Source of the DNA: Fidelibacterota bacterium SCGC AAA160-B08
Lineage (GTDB): Bacteria; Fidelibacterota; Marinisomatia; Marinisomatales; Marinisomataceae
NCBI GenBank assembly: GCA_000402755.1
Contig: AQSD01000005.1
Span: 1-64,000 of the forward strand
Length of the DNA: 64,000 bases
Direction of reading: 5' to 3'
How positions within the stretch are numbered: position 1 is the first letter of the stretch; every line of letters starts with the position of its first letter. Shown in pieces: positions 27,304 to 35,145 of the stretch. The notes under the pieces are model-generated. The model was not told the origin of the DNA, did not search any database, and saw only the letters and a list, made by a program, of their open reading frames with translations. Position numbers and translations under genes: made by a program.

Positions 27304-27656
27304 ATCTGTTCTTCTAATACTTCGTGATTATGCTTAGAAAAATCGTCACAACAAGCTTCTTTGACTACATTCACTTTATAAGTTCCATGACTACTGCCCT
27401 GTATGGCATTAATCAATTCTTTTTGAGATAATACTGTATTGTCAAAAGTAATGATTGCATAATCTTCTTTTCTGTCTTGATTAAAATCAAACTTAACAGA
27501 TTGAAATCCATCTAAATTTGATACTGCTTCTTCTACCTTAACTACACACATAACTCCACACATCATACCTTCGATTGCATAGTTTTCAGATATGATTTTA
27601 TCTTGTGCAAAAGACAAGGTTGAAGAAAGAATACTAATAAGTAAAAATAATCTCAT
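27300..27656 (-). CDS. Exported heavy-metal-associated (HMA) domain protein with CX3C site
   Basis: This 118-residue protein has a signal peptide (cleavage near 18, SFAQ) and one HMA domain. The metal-binding loop reads GMMCGVMC at 30-37, giving Cys33 and Cys37 separated by three residues instead of the usual two. Its tail carries Cys-Cys (KEACCDDF) and two His residues (KHNHE). Likely periplasmic copper binding; it is convergent with a SCO gene, which fits. A related exported HMA protein with standard CXXC lies at 62275-62646. Confidence 0.82.
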   Translation of the reverse strand: MRLFLLISILSSTLSFAQDKIISENYAIEGMMCGVMCVVKVEEAVSNLDGFQSVKFDFNQDRKEDYAIITFDNTVLSQKELINAIQGSSHGTYKVNVVKEACCDDFSKHNHEVLEEQI

Positions 27657-27667
27657 GATATATGCCT

Positions 27668-27895
27668 CTATATTTTAAATGCGTTATTTTTCATATAATT
27701 CATTCCCATGCAGAACACTGCTGCGCTACATAAATGATAAGATACAATATTTAGCTTATCTATATGTAAAACTGCTAAAAAAATACTTCCAAGAAGAAAA
27801 ATGAACTGCAATACAAACAATACTTTGATTGAATTTTTTAACTCCGGAAAAAAGAATCTTAAGAATATTAACCACTTTAATATATTATTTTTCAT
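27668..27895 (-). CDS. Small two-helix membrane protein
   Basis: This 75-residue protein has a basic start and two hydrophobic helices (about 23-42 and 49-66), with no motif that I recognise. The start overlaps the upstream short-chain dehydrogenase stop by four bases. It lies ahead of the HMA-domain gene, 11 bases apart, so it is co-transcribed with it. The composition and coupling make it a real gene; function unknown. Confidence 0.6.
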   Translation of the reverse strand: MKNNILKWLIFLRFFFPELKNSIKVLFVLQFIFLLGSIFLAVLHIDKLNIVSYHLCSAAVFCMGMNYMKNNAFKI

Positions 27896-28656
27896 TTTAA
27901 AATCAATTTCCTTACTCCTGCAAGCCAGGCATCATAGTCGTGAGCCTTAATCTGAATATATTGTAAAATTTGTTTATGTGGTAAAATTAAGAAGTCTTCT
28001 TTTTCAATGCCTTCCACTGTGTCGTCAGCCACTTGCTCTGCAGTTAACAACCCATCTCTCATTAATGGATGATCTTTATCTAAAACTCCTGTAGATGTAA
28101 CCATATTAGTTTCAACTAATTGTGGGCATAACGCAGACACTTTAATCCCTTTATCTCCATACATGATAGATAAATTCTCTGCCATTCCTAATGCTGCATG
28201 TTTTGTAGTAGCATATGCCATTGATCCAGGCATATTTAACAATCCAGCTGCGGAAACCGTCATTAAAAAATAACCATCTTTATGTTCAAGCATATGTGGA
28301 ATAAGTACGCGTGCAGCATAAATATGTGACATAACATTGACTTGCCATGTATCATGCCATGCTTCATCGCTTGTGCTTAGTGTTCCAAATTGCTGTATAC
28401 CAGCATTTGAACAGAATAAATCAATTTTCCCAACCTGATCAATGATCTTATTAAGAGTTGAGGTTACATTTTTTGGATTAGATACGTCTACAATGTAGGC
28501 ATTAATTCCCATTAATTCTGCCACTTGAATAACATTAGGATTAATGTCGATCAGGTGGACAGAATTAGGGGATTCACTTAAAAAGCGTTTTGCTAGTGCT
28601 TTGCCAATACCATCGGCTCCACCAGTAATAACTATATTTTTATTTTTTAGATTCAT
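27892..28656 (-). CDS. Short-chain dehydrogenase/reductase
   Basis: This 254-residue NAD(P)-dependent oxidoreductase has the Rossmann motif TGGADGIG at 11-18, NAG at about 89-91, a catalytic Ser followed by YATTK, and DVSNP near 60 for adenine. Substrate unknown. The start lies only 9 bases after the 3' end of tRNA-Lys on the same strand, with no ribosome site in between, suggesting that the message is released by tRNA processing and begins almost at the ATG. It overlaps the next small gene by four bases. Confidence 0.88.
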   Translation of the reverse strand: MNLKNKNIVITGGADGIGKALAKRFLSESPNSVHLIDINPNVIQVAELMGINAYIVDVSNPKNVTSTLNKIIDQVGKIDLFCSNAGIQQFGTLSTSDEAWHDTWQVNVMSHIYAARVLIPHMLEHKDGYFLMTVSAAGLLNMPGSMAYATTKHAALGMAENLSIMYGDKGIKVSALCPQLVETNMVTSTGVLDKDHPLMRDGLLTAEQVADDTVEGIEKEDFLILPHKQILQYIQIKAHDYDAWLAGVRKLILK

Positions 28657-28665
28657 TTGATTACG

Positions 28666-28737
28666 TACCCCAGAAAGGACTCGAACCTTTAACCAATGGC
28701 TTAAGAGGCCACTGCTCTACCATTGAGCTACTGAGGC
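28666..28737 (-). tRNA. tRNA-Lys (anticodon CUU)
   Basis: On the minus strand a 72-base cloverleaf is readable: acceptor GCCTCAG/CTGGGGT, D arm GCTC-N7-GAGC, anticodon stem GTGGC/GCCAT with loop CTCTTAA (U33 then CTT), five-base variable loop and T arm AAAGG-TTCGAGT-CCTTT, then A as discriminator. The anticodon CUU reads AAG lysine codons. CCA is not encoded; ACG follows instead. It is the only tRNA I find in the window. Confidence 0.92.
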
Positions 28738-28793
28738 ATTTCTCTTAAAGCTATAATAAATATATTATGTAATTACGAACTAACTATATACTT

Positions 28794-29006
28794 CTAAGCT
28801 ATTGTTACTTTGACTGCTTTGTCTCCTCTATCATCGGACTCTACCTCAAACTCAACCGCTTGGTCTTGTTTAAGAGTCTTAAAATCATTATCTGATTCGA
28901 TGCTAGAAAAATGAACAAAAACGTCATTTCCGTCTTCTTTAGTTAGAAAACCATAACCTTTTTTTTCATTAAAGAACTTTACAGTACCTTTTTCTCTTTC
29001 ACTCAT
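28794..29006 (-). CDS. Cold-shock protein (CspA family)
   Basis: This 70-residue single cold-shock domain protein binds single-stranded RNA and DNA. It contains GTVKFFNEKKGYGFL with RNP1 (KGYGFL) and DVFVHFSSI with RNP2 (VFVHF). Length is normal for the family. A GAGAG ribosome site lies just before the ATG. The upstream gap to 29130 is AT-rich and repeats TTAAATTT-like runs; no terminator or known 5' element was seen. Confidence 0.94.
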   Translation of the reverse strand: MSEREKGTVKFFNEKKGYGFLTKEDGNDVFVHFSSIESDNDFKTLKQDQAVEFEVESDDRGDKAVKVTIA

Positions 29007-29130
29007 TTTTACTCTCTTTGTTAGTTAATAATTAAAATAATAATAATACCATAAGTATTATCAATCGAGGCAATATAATGAGTTATTTGTGGAAAGCCAA
29101 TTAAATTTAAAAAATTTAAATTGTCTGCTT

Positions 29131-29691
29131 TTAGCTAATATTTTGTGCTTTATGAAATAAAGTGCTTTTAGATACTACTAAGCTATAGCTAGAAAATAGA
29201 ACAGTTGAATAAACTAGGTCTCCTAAAAGAGTCCCACCAAAAAATGGAATTGCAAGTGTATAGCATTGGATTAATCCAATGAAGGACTTAGCATACATAG
29301 CGCTTGTAGCCCATACTCCAAAATTAGTGAGTATAAAAAATATCGATGATCCTGCGACGCTAGACAATCCTATCGTCTTAGGATTGGCGTTATTAAGTGT
29401 AAATCTTCCCATAATAGAAATACATAATATTGATCCATAAACCCATAAAAATGAAGGAGAAAAGATTTTAAAATTTTCATAATAACCTGCATAAATAAAA
29501 TTGTTTACTATTAAATCGCTAATCCAAAAAGATAGTAATGGAAGGCCTATAGCAATCCATTTATTCTTAAATGCACATGCAGACAGTAATGCAATCGCAG
29601 TCATTGGGGTAAAGTTATATGCATGGGGAATAATTCTACCTATAAGGCCAATTGCAATTAAAGCGACGATTAGAATAAGGTTTTTTTTCAT
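29131..29691 (-). CDS. DUF6580-like membrane protein, possible ECF transporter S-component relative
   Basis: This 186-residue protein has about five or six helices. The start GRIIPHAYNFTPMTAIALLSACAF and the later FWISDLIVNN, NFGVWATSAMY and IPFFGGTLLGDLVYS match an uncharacterised membrane family seen in Bacteroidota (DUF6580 as I recall), which resembles vitamin-binding S components. No other transporter part is nearby. It lies 14 bases beyond the sulfotransferase gene on the same strand. Function unknown. Confidence 0.65.
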   Translation of the reverse strand: MKKNLILIVALIAIGLIGRIIPHAYNFTPMTAIALLSACAFKNKWIAIGLPLLSFWISDLIVNNFIYAGYYENFKIFSPSFLWVYGSILCISIMGRFTLNNANPKTIGLSSVAGSSIFFILTNFGVWATSAMYAKSFIGLIQCYTLAIPFFGGTLLGDLVYSTVLFSSYSLVVSKSTLFHKAQNIS

Positions 29692-29705
29692 ATCAGGGGA
29701 AAAAA

Positions 29706-30809
29706 TTAGCTAAAGTATTCTTCATAAACAAAAGCAAAATCTTTTTTTACTTGTTTTGCAGTAAATCCGAAATCATCGATTGTCTTATTTTGATGTTTTT
29801 TGACATGCTTTATCGAGGACTTTTCAGATAAAATATCTTTAAAATTTGTATTCATTTCTTGCCCTATAAAATTAAAAGATTTATCTACAGATTCATAAAG
29901 GTTTGATTGTAATTCATCATATGTTAAAACAATAAAATGTTTCTTATCTAGAAATTGCTTTGCATTCTCTGTTTCTTGATACCAATCAATAATTTCTTTA
30001 TAAGCTTCATTACGATAAAGATTTAGCTCTTCTTTGGTCATTAAGTTTCCAAACTTTATTCTTTCCTGCATAGAGAAAAAAGATGTAATGGTATCTATGG
30101 GATCTCTTACAATAAATATAATTTTTGCATCAGGAAATACTTTCATGATTGATTTTAAGCGAAAAATAAACGGATTTGATTTTGATAATAGCTGTTTTCC
30201 GCCGTGATAAACAGTTTGTCTTTTCCAAAAATCTCTGCAAAAATGCATTGAATTAATATTTCTTTTCTCATTTTTTTTGCTATCAATATATAGCTCACTT
30301 GTAAATGATTTAAATTTTTTATCATACTTCATCCATGGAATAAAATTATTCGAAATCCATTTTGAATCAAGCTTATGTAGAAAGAGTAGCATCTCATCCT
30401 CTTCTATGTCGTCTAAAGCGACTTTATGTCCTTTTTCTTTAGTTTCTAGCTGATCAATATCTAGCAAAGAAAGAGTAGGACGTATGAACCATAATATTTT
30501 CTTTAAAGATATTGAAGGTATTATAAAATCCCATGTGGTGGAGGTAGTAAATTGATCAGACTTAGATAATAAGTGATGAAAAAAAGTAGTTCCACTTCTA
30601 TTAAAGCCCATAATCAATATAGGGTCCTTGATTTCTTTTTTTTGAAAATTAGAAAATAGTATATAGTCTAAAAAAAGGAATAAACGATTGATAGCGACAT
30701 ATAAGGGAAATAAAAAGAAGAATACAGTAAAAAAAATATATCTTCTATGTCTAAATAGGACTTGAAGACAAGCAATGAATACCCCGAAAGTGGTATTTGA
30801 GCCTATCAT
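29706..30809 (-). CDS. Membrane-anchored sulfotransferase
   Basis: This 367-residue protein has an N-terminal helix (about 24-50) and a sulfotransferase domain. The 5'-phosphosulfate loop is GFNRSGTT at 68-75, and the 3'-phosphate region AKIIFIVRDPIDTITSFFS is clear. It would transfer sulfate from PAPS to an acceptor such as a lipid or glycan at the membrane. No PAPS synthesis gene is in the window. Acceptor unknown. Confidence 0.82.
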   Translation of the reverse strand: MIGSNTTFGVFIACLQVLFRHRRYIFFTVFFFLFPLYVAINRLFLFLDYILFSNFQKKEIKDPILIMGFNRSGTTFFHHLLSKSDQFTTSTTWDFIIPSISLKKILWFIRPTLSLLDIDQLETKEKGHKVALDDIEEDEMLLFLHKLDSKWISNNFIPWMKYDKKFKSFTSELYIDSKKNEKRNINSMHFCRDFWKRQTVYHGGKQLLSKSNPFIFRLKSIMKVFPDAKIIFIVRDPIDTITSFFSMQERIKFGNLMTKEELNLYRNEAYKEIIDWYQETENAKQFLDKKHFIVLTYDELQSNLYESVDKSFNFIGQEMNTNFKDILSEKSSIKHVKKHQNKTIDDFGFTAKQVKKDFAFVYEEYFS

Positions 30810-30818
30810 TTATACCTA

Positions 30819-31040
30819 TTAAGAATCCTTATCAGTCTTCTTAACTACTGGCTTCTTGGCTGCTGGCTTCTTGGCTGATGGCTTCTTAGCTATCGGTTCT
30901 TTAGGTTCTGATTTCTTTACTACTACCTTAGCCTTAGCTGCAATAACTTTTTTATTTTTTAGAAGATCTGCTTGCTTTGCTTTTAACCTAAGACGAGATT
31001 TCTTTTGTTTTCTTTTTGCTATTTTTTGCTTCTTATTCAT
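30819..31040 (-). CDS. Small Lys/Ala/Pro-rich basic protein, histone H1-tail-like
   Basis: This 73-residue protein is about one third lysine. It starts with a KKQKIAKRKQKKSRLRLKAK stretch and ends in AKKPxAKKPxxKK repeats (about residues 53-70), with matching 15-base repeats in the DNA. Such tails are typical of bacterial histone H1-like or RNA-binding proteins. A good AAGGAG lies before its ATG, and the ATG overlaps the stop of a 36-residue ORF. The complementary strand is open only because of repeat composition. Nucleic-acid binding is inferred from composition. Confidence 0.65.
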   Translation of the reverse strand: MNKKQKIAKRKQKKSRLRLKAKQADLLKNKKVIAAKAKVVVKKSEPKEPIAKKPSAKKPAAKKPVVKKTDKDS

Positions 31041-31147
31041 TTCGATTTATCTCCTTTAAATATCATGATATATAACCCAATATGAGCTGCAACAAATACT
31101 ACAAAGAAAAATAAAGGAAATAATAGATCGTGCCAAAAATTGCTCAT
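31037..31147 (-). CDS. 36-residue single-helix membrane protein
   Basis: A 36-codon ORF starts MSNFWHDLLFPLFFFVVFVA and ends in KGDKSK, with one membrane helix. An AAAGGA ribosome site lies seven bases before its ATG, and its TGA overlaps the next gene's ATG (ATGA at 31037-31040). Ribosome site, coding character and coupling all support it. Role unknown; it is probably co-produced with the basic protein downstream. Confidence 0.6.
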   Translation of the reverse strand: MSNFWHDLLFPLFFFVVFVAAHIGLYIMIFKGDKSK

Positions 31148-31162
31148 AAAAATCCTTTCAAA

Positions 31163-31657
31163 TTATTTGTTACATTCTTTATAAAAGAACTGAACTTCCT
31201 TGGTTCGGCCCTCCGTAAATTGCGAACCACATTCAACAAAATCAAACTTTTTATGAAATCTTATTGAGCCTGGATTTGGAGGTATAATATTGACTTCACA
31301 TAATATAATATCATATTGATTCTCTGTTGAGAAATAGAATAAATCGGTATATAAAGCTGTTCCTAATTTTTCATTTTGAAATTTCTCTAATACCGAGATT
31401 CTGTCAATATACATAAAATTAGAATATCTTTCTGAAACCCATTTATAATTTAAACTTCCATATTTCATATTCTCTGGGACGCATAGCAAAAAACCTGCTG
31501 GTTCATTATTGTAGAATGCTACCTTGCAGTAGTTGGATTGATCCAATAGCGATTGCAATTTTTCTTTATCTAAAAAACCAACTTTTGGTTCATTGAGAGT
31601 ATTTGAAGATAGAATAAAATCAAACATACTATTATCATAGTCTTTAAGAACTATCAA
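31163..31657 (-). CDS. GNAT-family N-acetyltransferase
   Basis: This 164-residue protein has GNAT features: YIDRISVLEKFQNEKLGTAL for the acetyl-CoA loop (Q/R-x-x-G-x-A pattern, FQNEKLGTAL), VAFYNNEPAGFLLCVPE and IILCEVN, with final FHKKFDFVECG. It would acetylate an unknown amine. The start overlaps the MORN-like lipoprotein stop by four bases. Confidence 0.8.
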   Translation of the reverse strand: MIVLKDYDNSMFDFILSSNTLNEPKVGFLDKEKLQSLLDQSNYCKVAFYNNEPAGFLLCVPENMKYGSLNYKWVSERYSNFMYIDRISVLEKFQNEKLGTALYTDLFYFSTENQYDIILCEVNIIPPNPGSIRFHKKFDFVECGSQFTEGRTKEVQFFYKECNK

Positions 31658-32148
31658 TTCAATGCCTCTAGTTCATTGCCGCCATTACAGATAATAGAAC
31701 CTTGTATGCCATATTTACGTCCATTATTGTAAATATATTTATACATTAATTCTCCATTCTGATTCCAAGATTTTTGCTCTCCATGCTCGAGTCCAGTTTT
31801 AAAATTTTTTAATGTATATAGCTCTCCATTTGAGTGCCATTGTTTGTGTGTTCCAAAGCTCTGGTCTTGTTTAAAATAATAGAGATATTTCTTAGCACCA
31901 TTTGGCCACCAGCCTTCATGCTTTCCATTTTTCTTTCCATTGGAATACTTTCTAATAGATTTGATAGTATCATCTTCATAGTAGATATTAATGGATCCTG
32001 TATACTGTTCTTGTCTAATAAATTTTGAAACAGTTAACCCATTAATCAAATCAGATTCTTGGACAACAGTTGTATTAGAGCAAGAAATAAAGAGAATGCA
32101 GCAAAGAGACGTCAGTAATAGCTTAGTTTGTGTAGTAACCACCGCCAC
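31654..32148 (-). CDS. MORN-repeat-like (YwqK-type) lipoprotein
   Basis: This 164-residue protein has a lipoprotein signal (LFISC, Cys23) and four or five repeats of a W/Y-x-x-N/S-G pattern (IRKYSNGKKNGKHEGWWPNG, HKQWHSNGELY, SWNQNGELMYKY). Such repeats form a beta-hairpin stack as in MORN or YwqK-type proteins and mediate surface contacts. The start overlaps the YHYH gene by 26 bases. The role is unknown. Confidence 0.78.
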   Translation of the reverse strand: MAVVTTQTKLLLTSLCCILFISCSNTTVVQESDLINGLTVSKFIRQEQYTGSINIYYEDDTIKSIRKYSNGKKNGKHEGWWPNGAKKYLYYFKQDQSFGTHKQWHSNGELYTLKNFKTGLEHGEQKSWNQNGELMYKYIYNNGRKYGIQGSIICNGGNELEALN

Positions 32149-32929
32149 CAGAAGATCCTATTTGCCCTCTAAATCCACCAATCAAATAAGGTACAGTTGA
32201 TGTTGCATGATAGTGATAAATACCATCTGGATATTCTTCTGTAACGTGAGTATGTCCGTTTATTTCATCAAGATCTGTTGGGTACTGCCCGTCAGATTGA
32301 TTTGTAGGTCCGTAGATTGGAAATCCATCTAATGAGTATCCTACTAAAATTGAACTATCTTCAGAGGTTAAGTATAATGGTTCCCAGTGATAATGATATG
32401 TACCCGATTGTTGTGGGTGACCATAATAATTATCAAATGAAGCTATTTCATTATCAAGTGGCTGATTATTTGGTCCACCATATTGATTAAAAAATGGCAC
32501 TCCACTTAATGATACTCCAATAGACCCTAATGGCGTACTAGAAACAGAAGTAGCTGCACTAGGCGTTAAAGGAATATAAAACTTAAAATTTTGGGTAGTA
32601 ATAGTATTTGGGTTTACGTTCATTCCTGACTGAGGAGACTCATAATTTGGATGACCAGCTCCCCAATAAGGGCTATTATGATTTGGGACTCCAGTTGTCT
32701 CTACGACAACATAATCTCCAGAAATATATACATCGGTATAATCTTCAAAGAATTTTGCGAATCCCATAGGTAGGTCAGTATTATTACCACCTGAGTTACC
32801 GCCGCCATTATTATTACCGCCTGTTCCAGTACCATCAGAGTTATCGCTAGCACTAGATGTGCCCATTGTGGCTGAACTATCGCAGGCTATCAAAGCCATC
32901 ATACATAAAATTAAAATTTTGTTTTTCAT
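32123..32929 (-). CDS. YHYH-domain lipoprotein
   Basis: This 268-residue protein has a lipoprotein signal (ALIAC, Cys16), a Gly/Asn/Ser-rich linker (about 30-52) and a YHYH domain. The name-giving motif occurs twice, as GTYHYHWEP and GIYHYHATS, with GYSLDGFPIYGP between them. These His-rich motifs probably bind a metal, but the domain's function is not known to me. The linker is low-complexity in DNA. It is followed by MORN and GNAT genes in an overlapping set. Confidence 0.85.
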   Translation of the reverse strand: MKNKILILCMMALIACDSSATMGTSSASDNSDGTGTGGNNNGGGNSGGNNTDLPMGFAKFFEDYTDVYISGDYVVVETTGVPNHNSPYWGAGHPNYESPQSGMNVNPNTITTQNFKFYIPLTPSAATSVSSTPLGSIGVSLSGVPFFNQYGGPNNQPLDNEIASFDNYYGHPQQSGTYHYHWEPLYLTSEDSSILVGYSLDGFPIYGPTNQSDGQYPTDLDEINGHTHVTEEYPDGIYHYHATSTVPYLIGGFRGQIGSSGGGGYYTN

Positions 32930-32999
32930 ATCAATCCTTATCCCCGTTACAATTACTCCCTTAATTATAGAAATATTCTATGACAATTTAAAGCAGAAT

Positions 33000-33569
33000 C
33001 TATACACCCATCAATGGAGCAGTTGGTGCAATAGCACTCTCAGCAACTCCAACAAAGAAAGAGGTGAATAGTATAAATAGAGTTAATGCAATTAACATTC
33101 CTATAAATGCAACAATACAGACTCCTACTGCTCGTACGGTAGAATTAAAGTCTAGTGCTTGTCTTACGGCTACTGTCATAGCAGCTAACTGTAACATTAC
33201 AACTAAAGGATCTATAAAGAATCCAATCAATGGAATAAATTTAAATATTACTAATAGCCCTGGAGCATAAGCAAAACCTAAGGTACGTAACAACTCTCCC
33301 GTATCAGATTCGGTTTCAGGTTCTGGTAATATTTTTGTTCCAACAAATGCAATAAAGAACGCCCATATAAACCACCTAATAATACTTCCCAATACTCCCT
33401 GCGCTAATGCAATCGGTGCCGTAATTCCAGCTACGACAAACCCTTGTACAATAGCAACTAAAGCTACTGTCATCATTGCTTGTCTGGTTAAAGACTTATC
33501 GGCTTCAACAGATTCATAGAATTCAACATTAAGAGTGATAGCCTTGTATAATCTTTCAGCATAACTCAT
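33000..33569 (-). CDS. Yip1-family membrane protein
   Basis: This 189-residue protein starts with a soluble segment (YAERLYKAITLNVEFYESVE), then has five helices, with the Yip1 pattern GELLRTLGFAYAPGLLVIFKFIPLIG in the middle. Bacterial Yip1 proteins are not well characterised; they are thought to shape or organise membranes. It is at the end of the queuosine-side operon and overlaps the 62-residue gene by four bases. Confidence 0.8.
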   Translation of the reverse strand: MSYAERLYKAITLNVEFYESVEADKSLTRQAMMTVALVAIVQGFVVAGITAPIALAQGVLGSIIRWFIWAFFIAFVGTKILPEPETESDTGELLRTLGFAYAPGLLVIFKFIPLIGFFIDPLVVMLQLAAMTVAVRQALDFNSTVRAVGVCIVAFIGMLIALTLFILFTSFFVGVAESAIAPTAPLMGV

Positions 33570-33754
33570 TTTTTCTTCTCCTTATAAAATAAAATGAATG
33601 TTAATGTGGTCGATATAACAACTAACCAACCAATAATAATATGTTCTAAAAAAGTTTGATTAGCATGGGTCATATAGTATACAAAATCATTTAGAATAAA
33701 TACCAATACTCCCATTACTCCGAACACTAATAATATATTTTTAATGGAGTTCAT
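33566..33754 (-). CDS. 62-residue two-helix membrane protein
   Basis: Two hydrophobic helices (about 7-27 and 39-57) with a short loop and a Lys-rich end make up this protein. No family recognised. The four-base overlap with the Yip1 gene and the five-base gap after queF support it as a real gene in that operon. Function unknown. Confidence 0.6.
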   Translation of the reverse strand: MNSIKNILLVFGVMGVLVFILNDFVYYMTHANQTFLEHIIIGWLVVISTTLTFILFYKEKKK

Positions 33755-33759
33755 CCTAT

Positions 33760-34146
33760 CTATAAAGACCCTTCAATGCAAGTAGTATCAAATCCACCTC
33801 TTGTATTATAAATAGTAGTAATTTTTATTTTAGATGTCTCCAAAAGCTTACTAAGATCATCAAATATACGCTTGGTAGCTGCTTCTTGATAAATACCAAC
33901 ATTTCTAAAGCTAACAAAATAATATTTTAACGATTTTAACTCTACACACTTTCCTCCTTCAGGAAAATATTCAATAATCACATCTGCTAAATCTGGAAGT
34001 CCGCTAAAAGGACATACTGCGCTAAATTCTCTAGTTTTAGTAACGATATATTGTTTTTTACTATCAAATGGAAAAGTTTCAAGAAAATCAGGGTTAATAT
34101 GATCTTCGCTATCAAATGTAAATTCTTTTCCTTGTGCTTTTGCCAT
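33760..34146 (-). CDS. queF: NADPH-dependent preQ0 reductase QueF (type I)
   Basis: This 128-residue enzyme reduces the nitrile preQ0 to preQ1 for queuosine tRNA modification. The catalytic Cys45 lies in FSAVCPFSGLPD, followed by Asp52; ELKSLKYYFVSFRN at 69-82 is the QueF motif, with Glu88 in GIYQEAA. The short length and the E-S/L-K-S motif mark the unimodular type I enzyme. It ends the queC-E-D-F set, so this organism should make preQ1 from GTP using QueD and QueE. Confidence 0.95.
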   Translation of the reverse strand: MAKAQGKEFTFDSEDHINPDFLETFPFDSKKQYIVTKTREFSAVCPFSGLPDLADVIIEYFPEGGKCVELKSLKYYFVSFRNVGIYQEAATKRIFDDLSKLLETSKIKITTIYNTRGGFDTTCIEGSL

Positions 34147-34148
34147 AA

Positions 34149-34511
34149 TTAGTCTCCTCTATATGTACATGAATAGTTAGGACCTTCACTTATAGTTACT
34201 CCAGTTAGTCCAGATAATTGTGGTTTTAATTTTTTCCAAATCCATGCCGCAATATGTTCTGTGGTAGGATTAGAAAGCCCTGCAATATCATTTAAATATT
34301 TATGATCTAATAATTTATGTATTTCTTCTTTATAAATTGTATCAATATCAAAAAAATCGATTACCCAACCTTTTGATGGATTTATATCGCCACTGAGCTC
34401 AATCACCAGAGAAAAAGTATGGCCATGTAATTGAGAGCATGGGTGATCTAAAGCTAGTAGTGTTAATTTACGTGCAGCATGAAATTCATATCTTCTTGTT
34501 AATTCAAACAT
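34149..34511 (-). CDS. queD: 6-carboxy-5,6,7,8-tetrahydropterin synthase QueD
   Basis: This 120-residue enzyme turns dihydroneopterin triphosphate into carboxytetrahydropterin. Zinc ligands His11, His29 and His31 (LHGHTF) and catalytic Cys25 (HPCSQLHGH) are present. The later GPNYSCTYRGD and IDFFDID are usual. It begins one base after queE and is two bases ahead of queF, clearly one operon. No folE is present in the window. Confidence 0.94.
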   Translation of the reverse strand: MFELTRRYEFHAARKLTLLALDHPCSQLHGHTFSLVIELSGDINPSKGWVIDFFDIDTIYKEEIHKLLDHKYLNDIAGLSNPTTEHIAAWIWKKLKPQLSGLTGVTISEGPNYSCTYRGD

Positions 34512-34512
34512 A

Positions 34513-35145
34513 TTATCTTATTCCTATTATTTTGTGTGTTTGTAAGCTTAATCGCCATAGCGGATTTTCGATACAATAAGATACACATTCCAAGATATTT
34601 TTTTGTAAATCTTTTCCATCCATAGGCTGGACACAGAAATGCGTAAAATCTAATGCTTCAAATTGCTCAGGTTGAAAATCTATTTGAGGATAAACGAGTT
34701 TTAATTCATCTCCTTTTAATAGTACAAGCTTTGCATTCTTTTTGGGACTGACGCAAACCCAATCAATATTCTTTGGAGCTAACATTGTTCCATTTGTCTC
34801 AATAGCGATCTTAAATCCTTTTTTATGTAGTTCGTCAATTAATATTTGATCTAATTGGAGTAATGGTTCTCCTCCAGTAAATACTATAAATTTTTCATCT
34901 AATTCTTTTGGCCAACACTCTTCGATTTTTTCAATTAAATCATGACAGGATGCATATTTAGCTCCATTTTCTCCATCGATTCCAAAAAAGTCTGTATCAC
35001 AAAAAGTACATGTTGCTTTACTACGATCTTCTTCTCTACCTGTCCATAAATTACAGCCAGAAAAACGACAGAAAATAGCTTCTTTTCCTGTTTGAAAACC
35101 CTCTCCCTGGATCGTAAAATAGATCTCTTTAATACTATAACTCAT
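34513..35145 (-). CDS. queE: 7-carboxy-7-deazaguanine synthase QueE (radical SAM)
   Basis: This 210-residue radical SAM enzyme contracts carboxytetrahydropterin to carboxydeazaguanine. The cluster motif is CX14CX2C: Cys31, Cys46 and Cys49, the longer form seen in QueE. GGEPLLQLD near 91-99 is the SAM-binding stretch, with ETNGT later. The start overlaps queC by four bases. Confidence 0.94.
   Translation of the reverse strand: MSYSIKEIYFTIQGEGFQTGKEAIFCRFSGCNLWTGREEDRSKATCTFCDTDFFGIDGENGAKYASCHDLIEKIEECWPKELDEKFIVFTGGEPLLQLDQILIDELHKKGFKIAIETNGTMLAPKNIDWVCVSPKKNAKLVLLKGDELKLVYPQIDFQPEQFEALDFTHFCVQPMDGKDLQKNILECVSYCIENPLWRLSLQTHKIIGIR

Noticed and set aside
30856..31059. 67-codon open frame opposite the basic protein
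   Set aside because: It arises from the repeat composition of the AKKP region; the minus-strand gene has a ribosome site and coupling.
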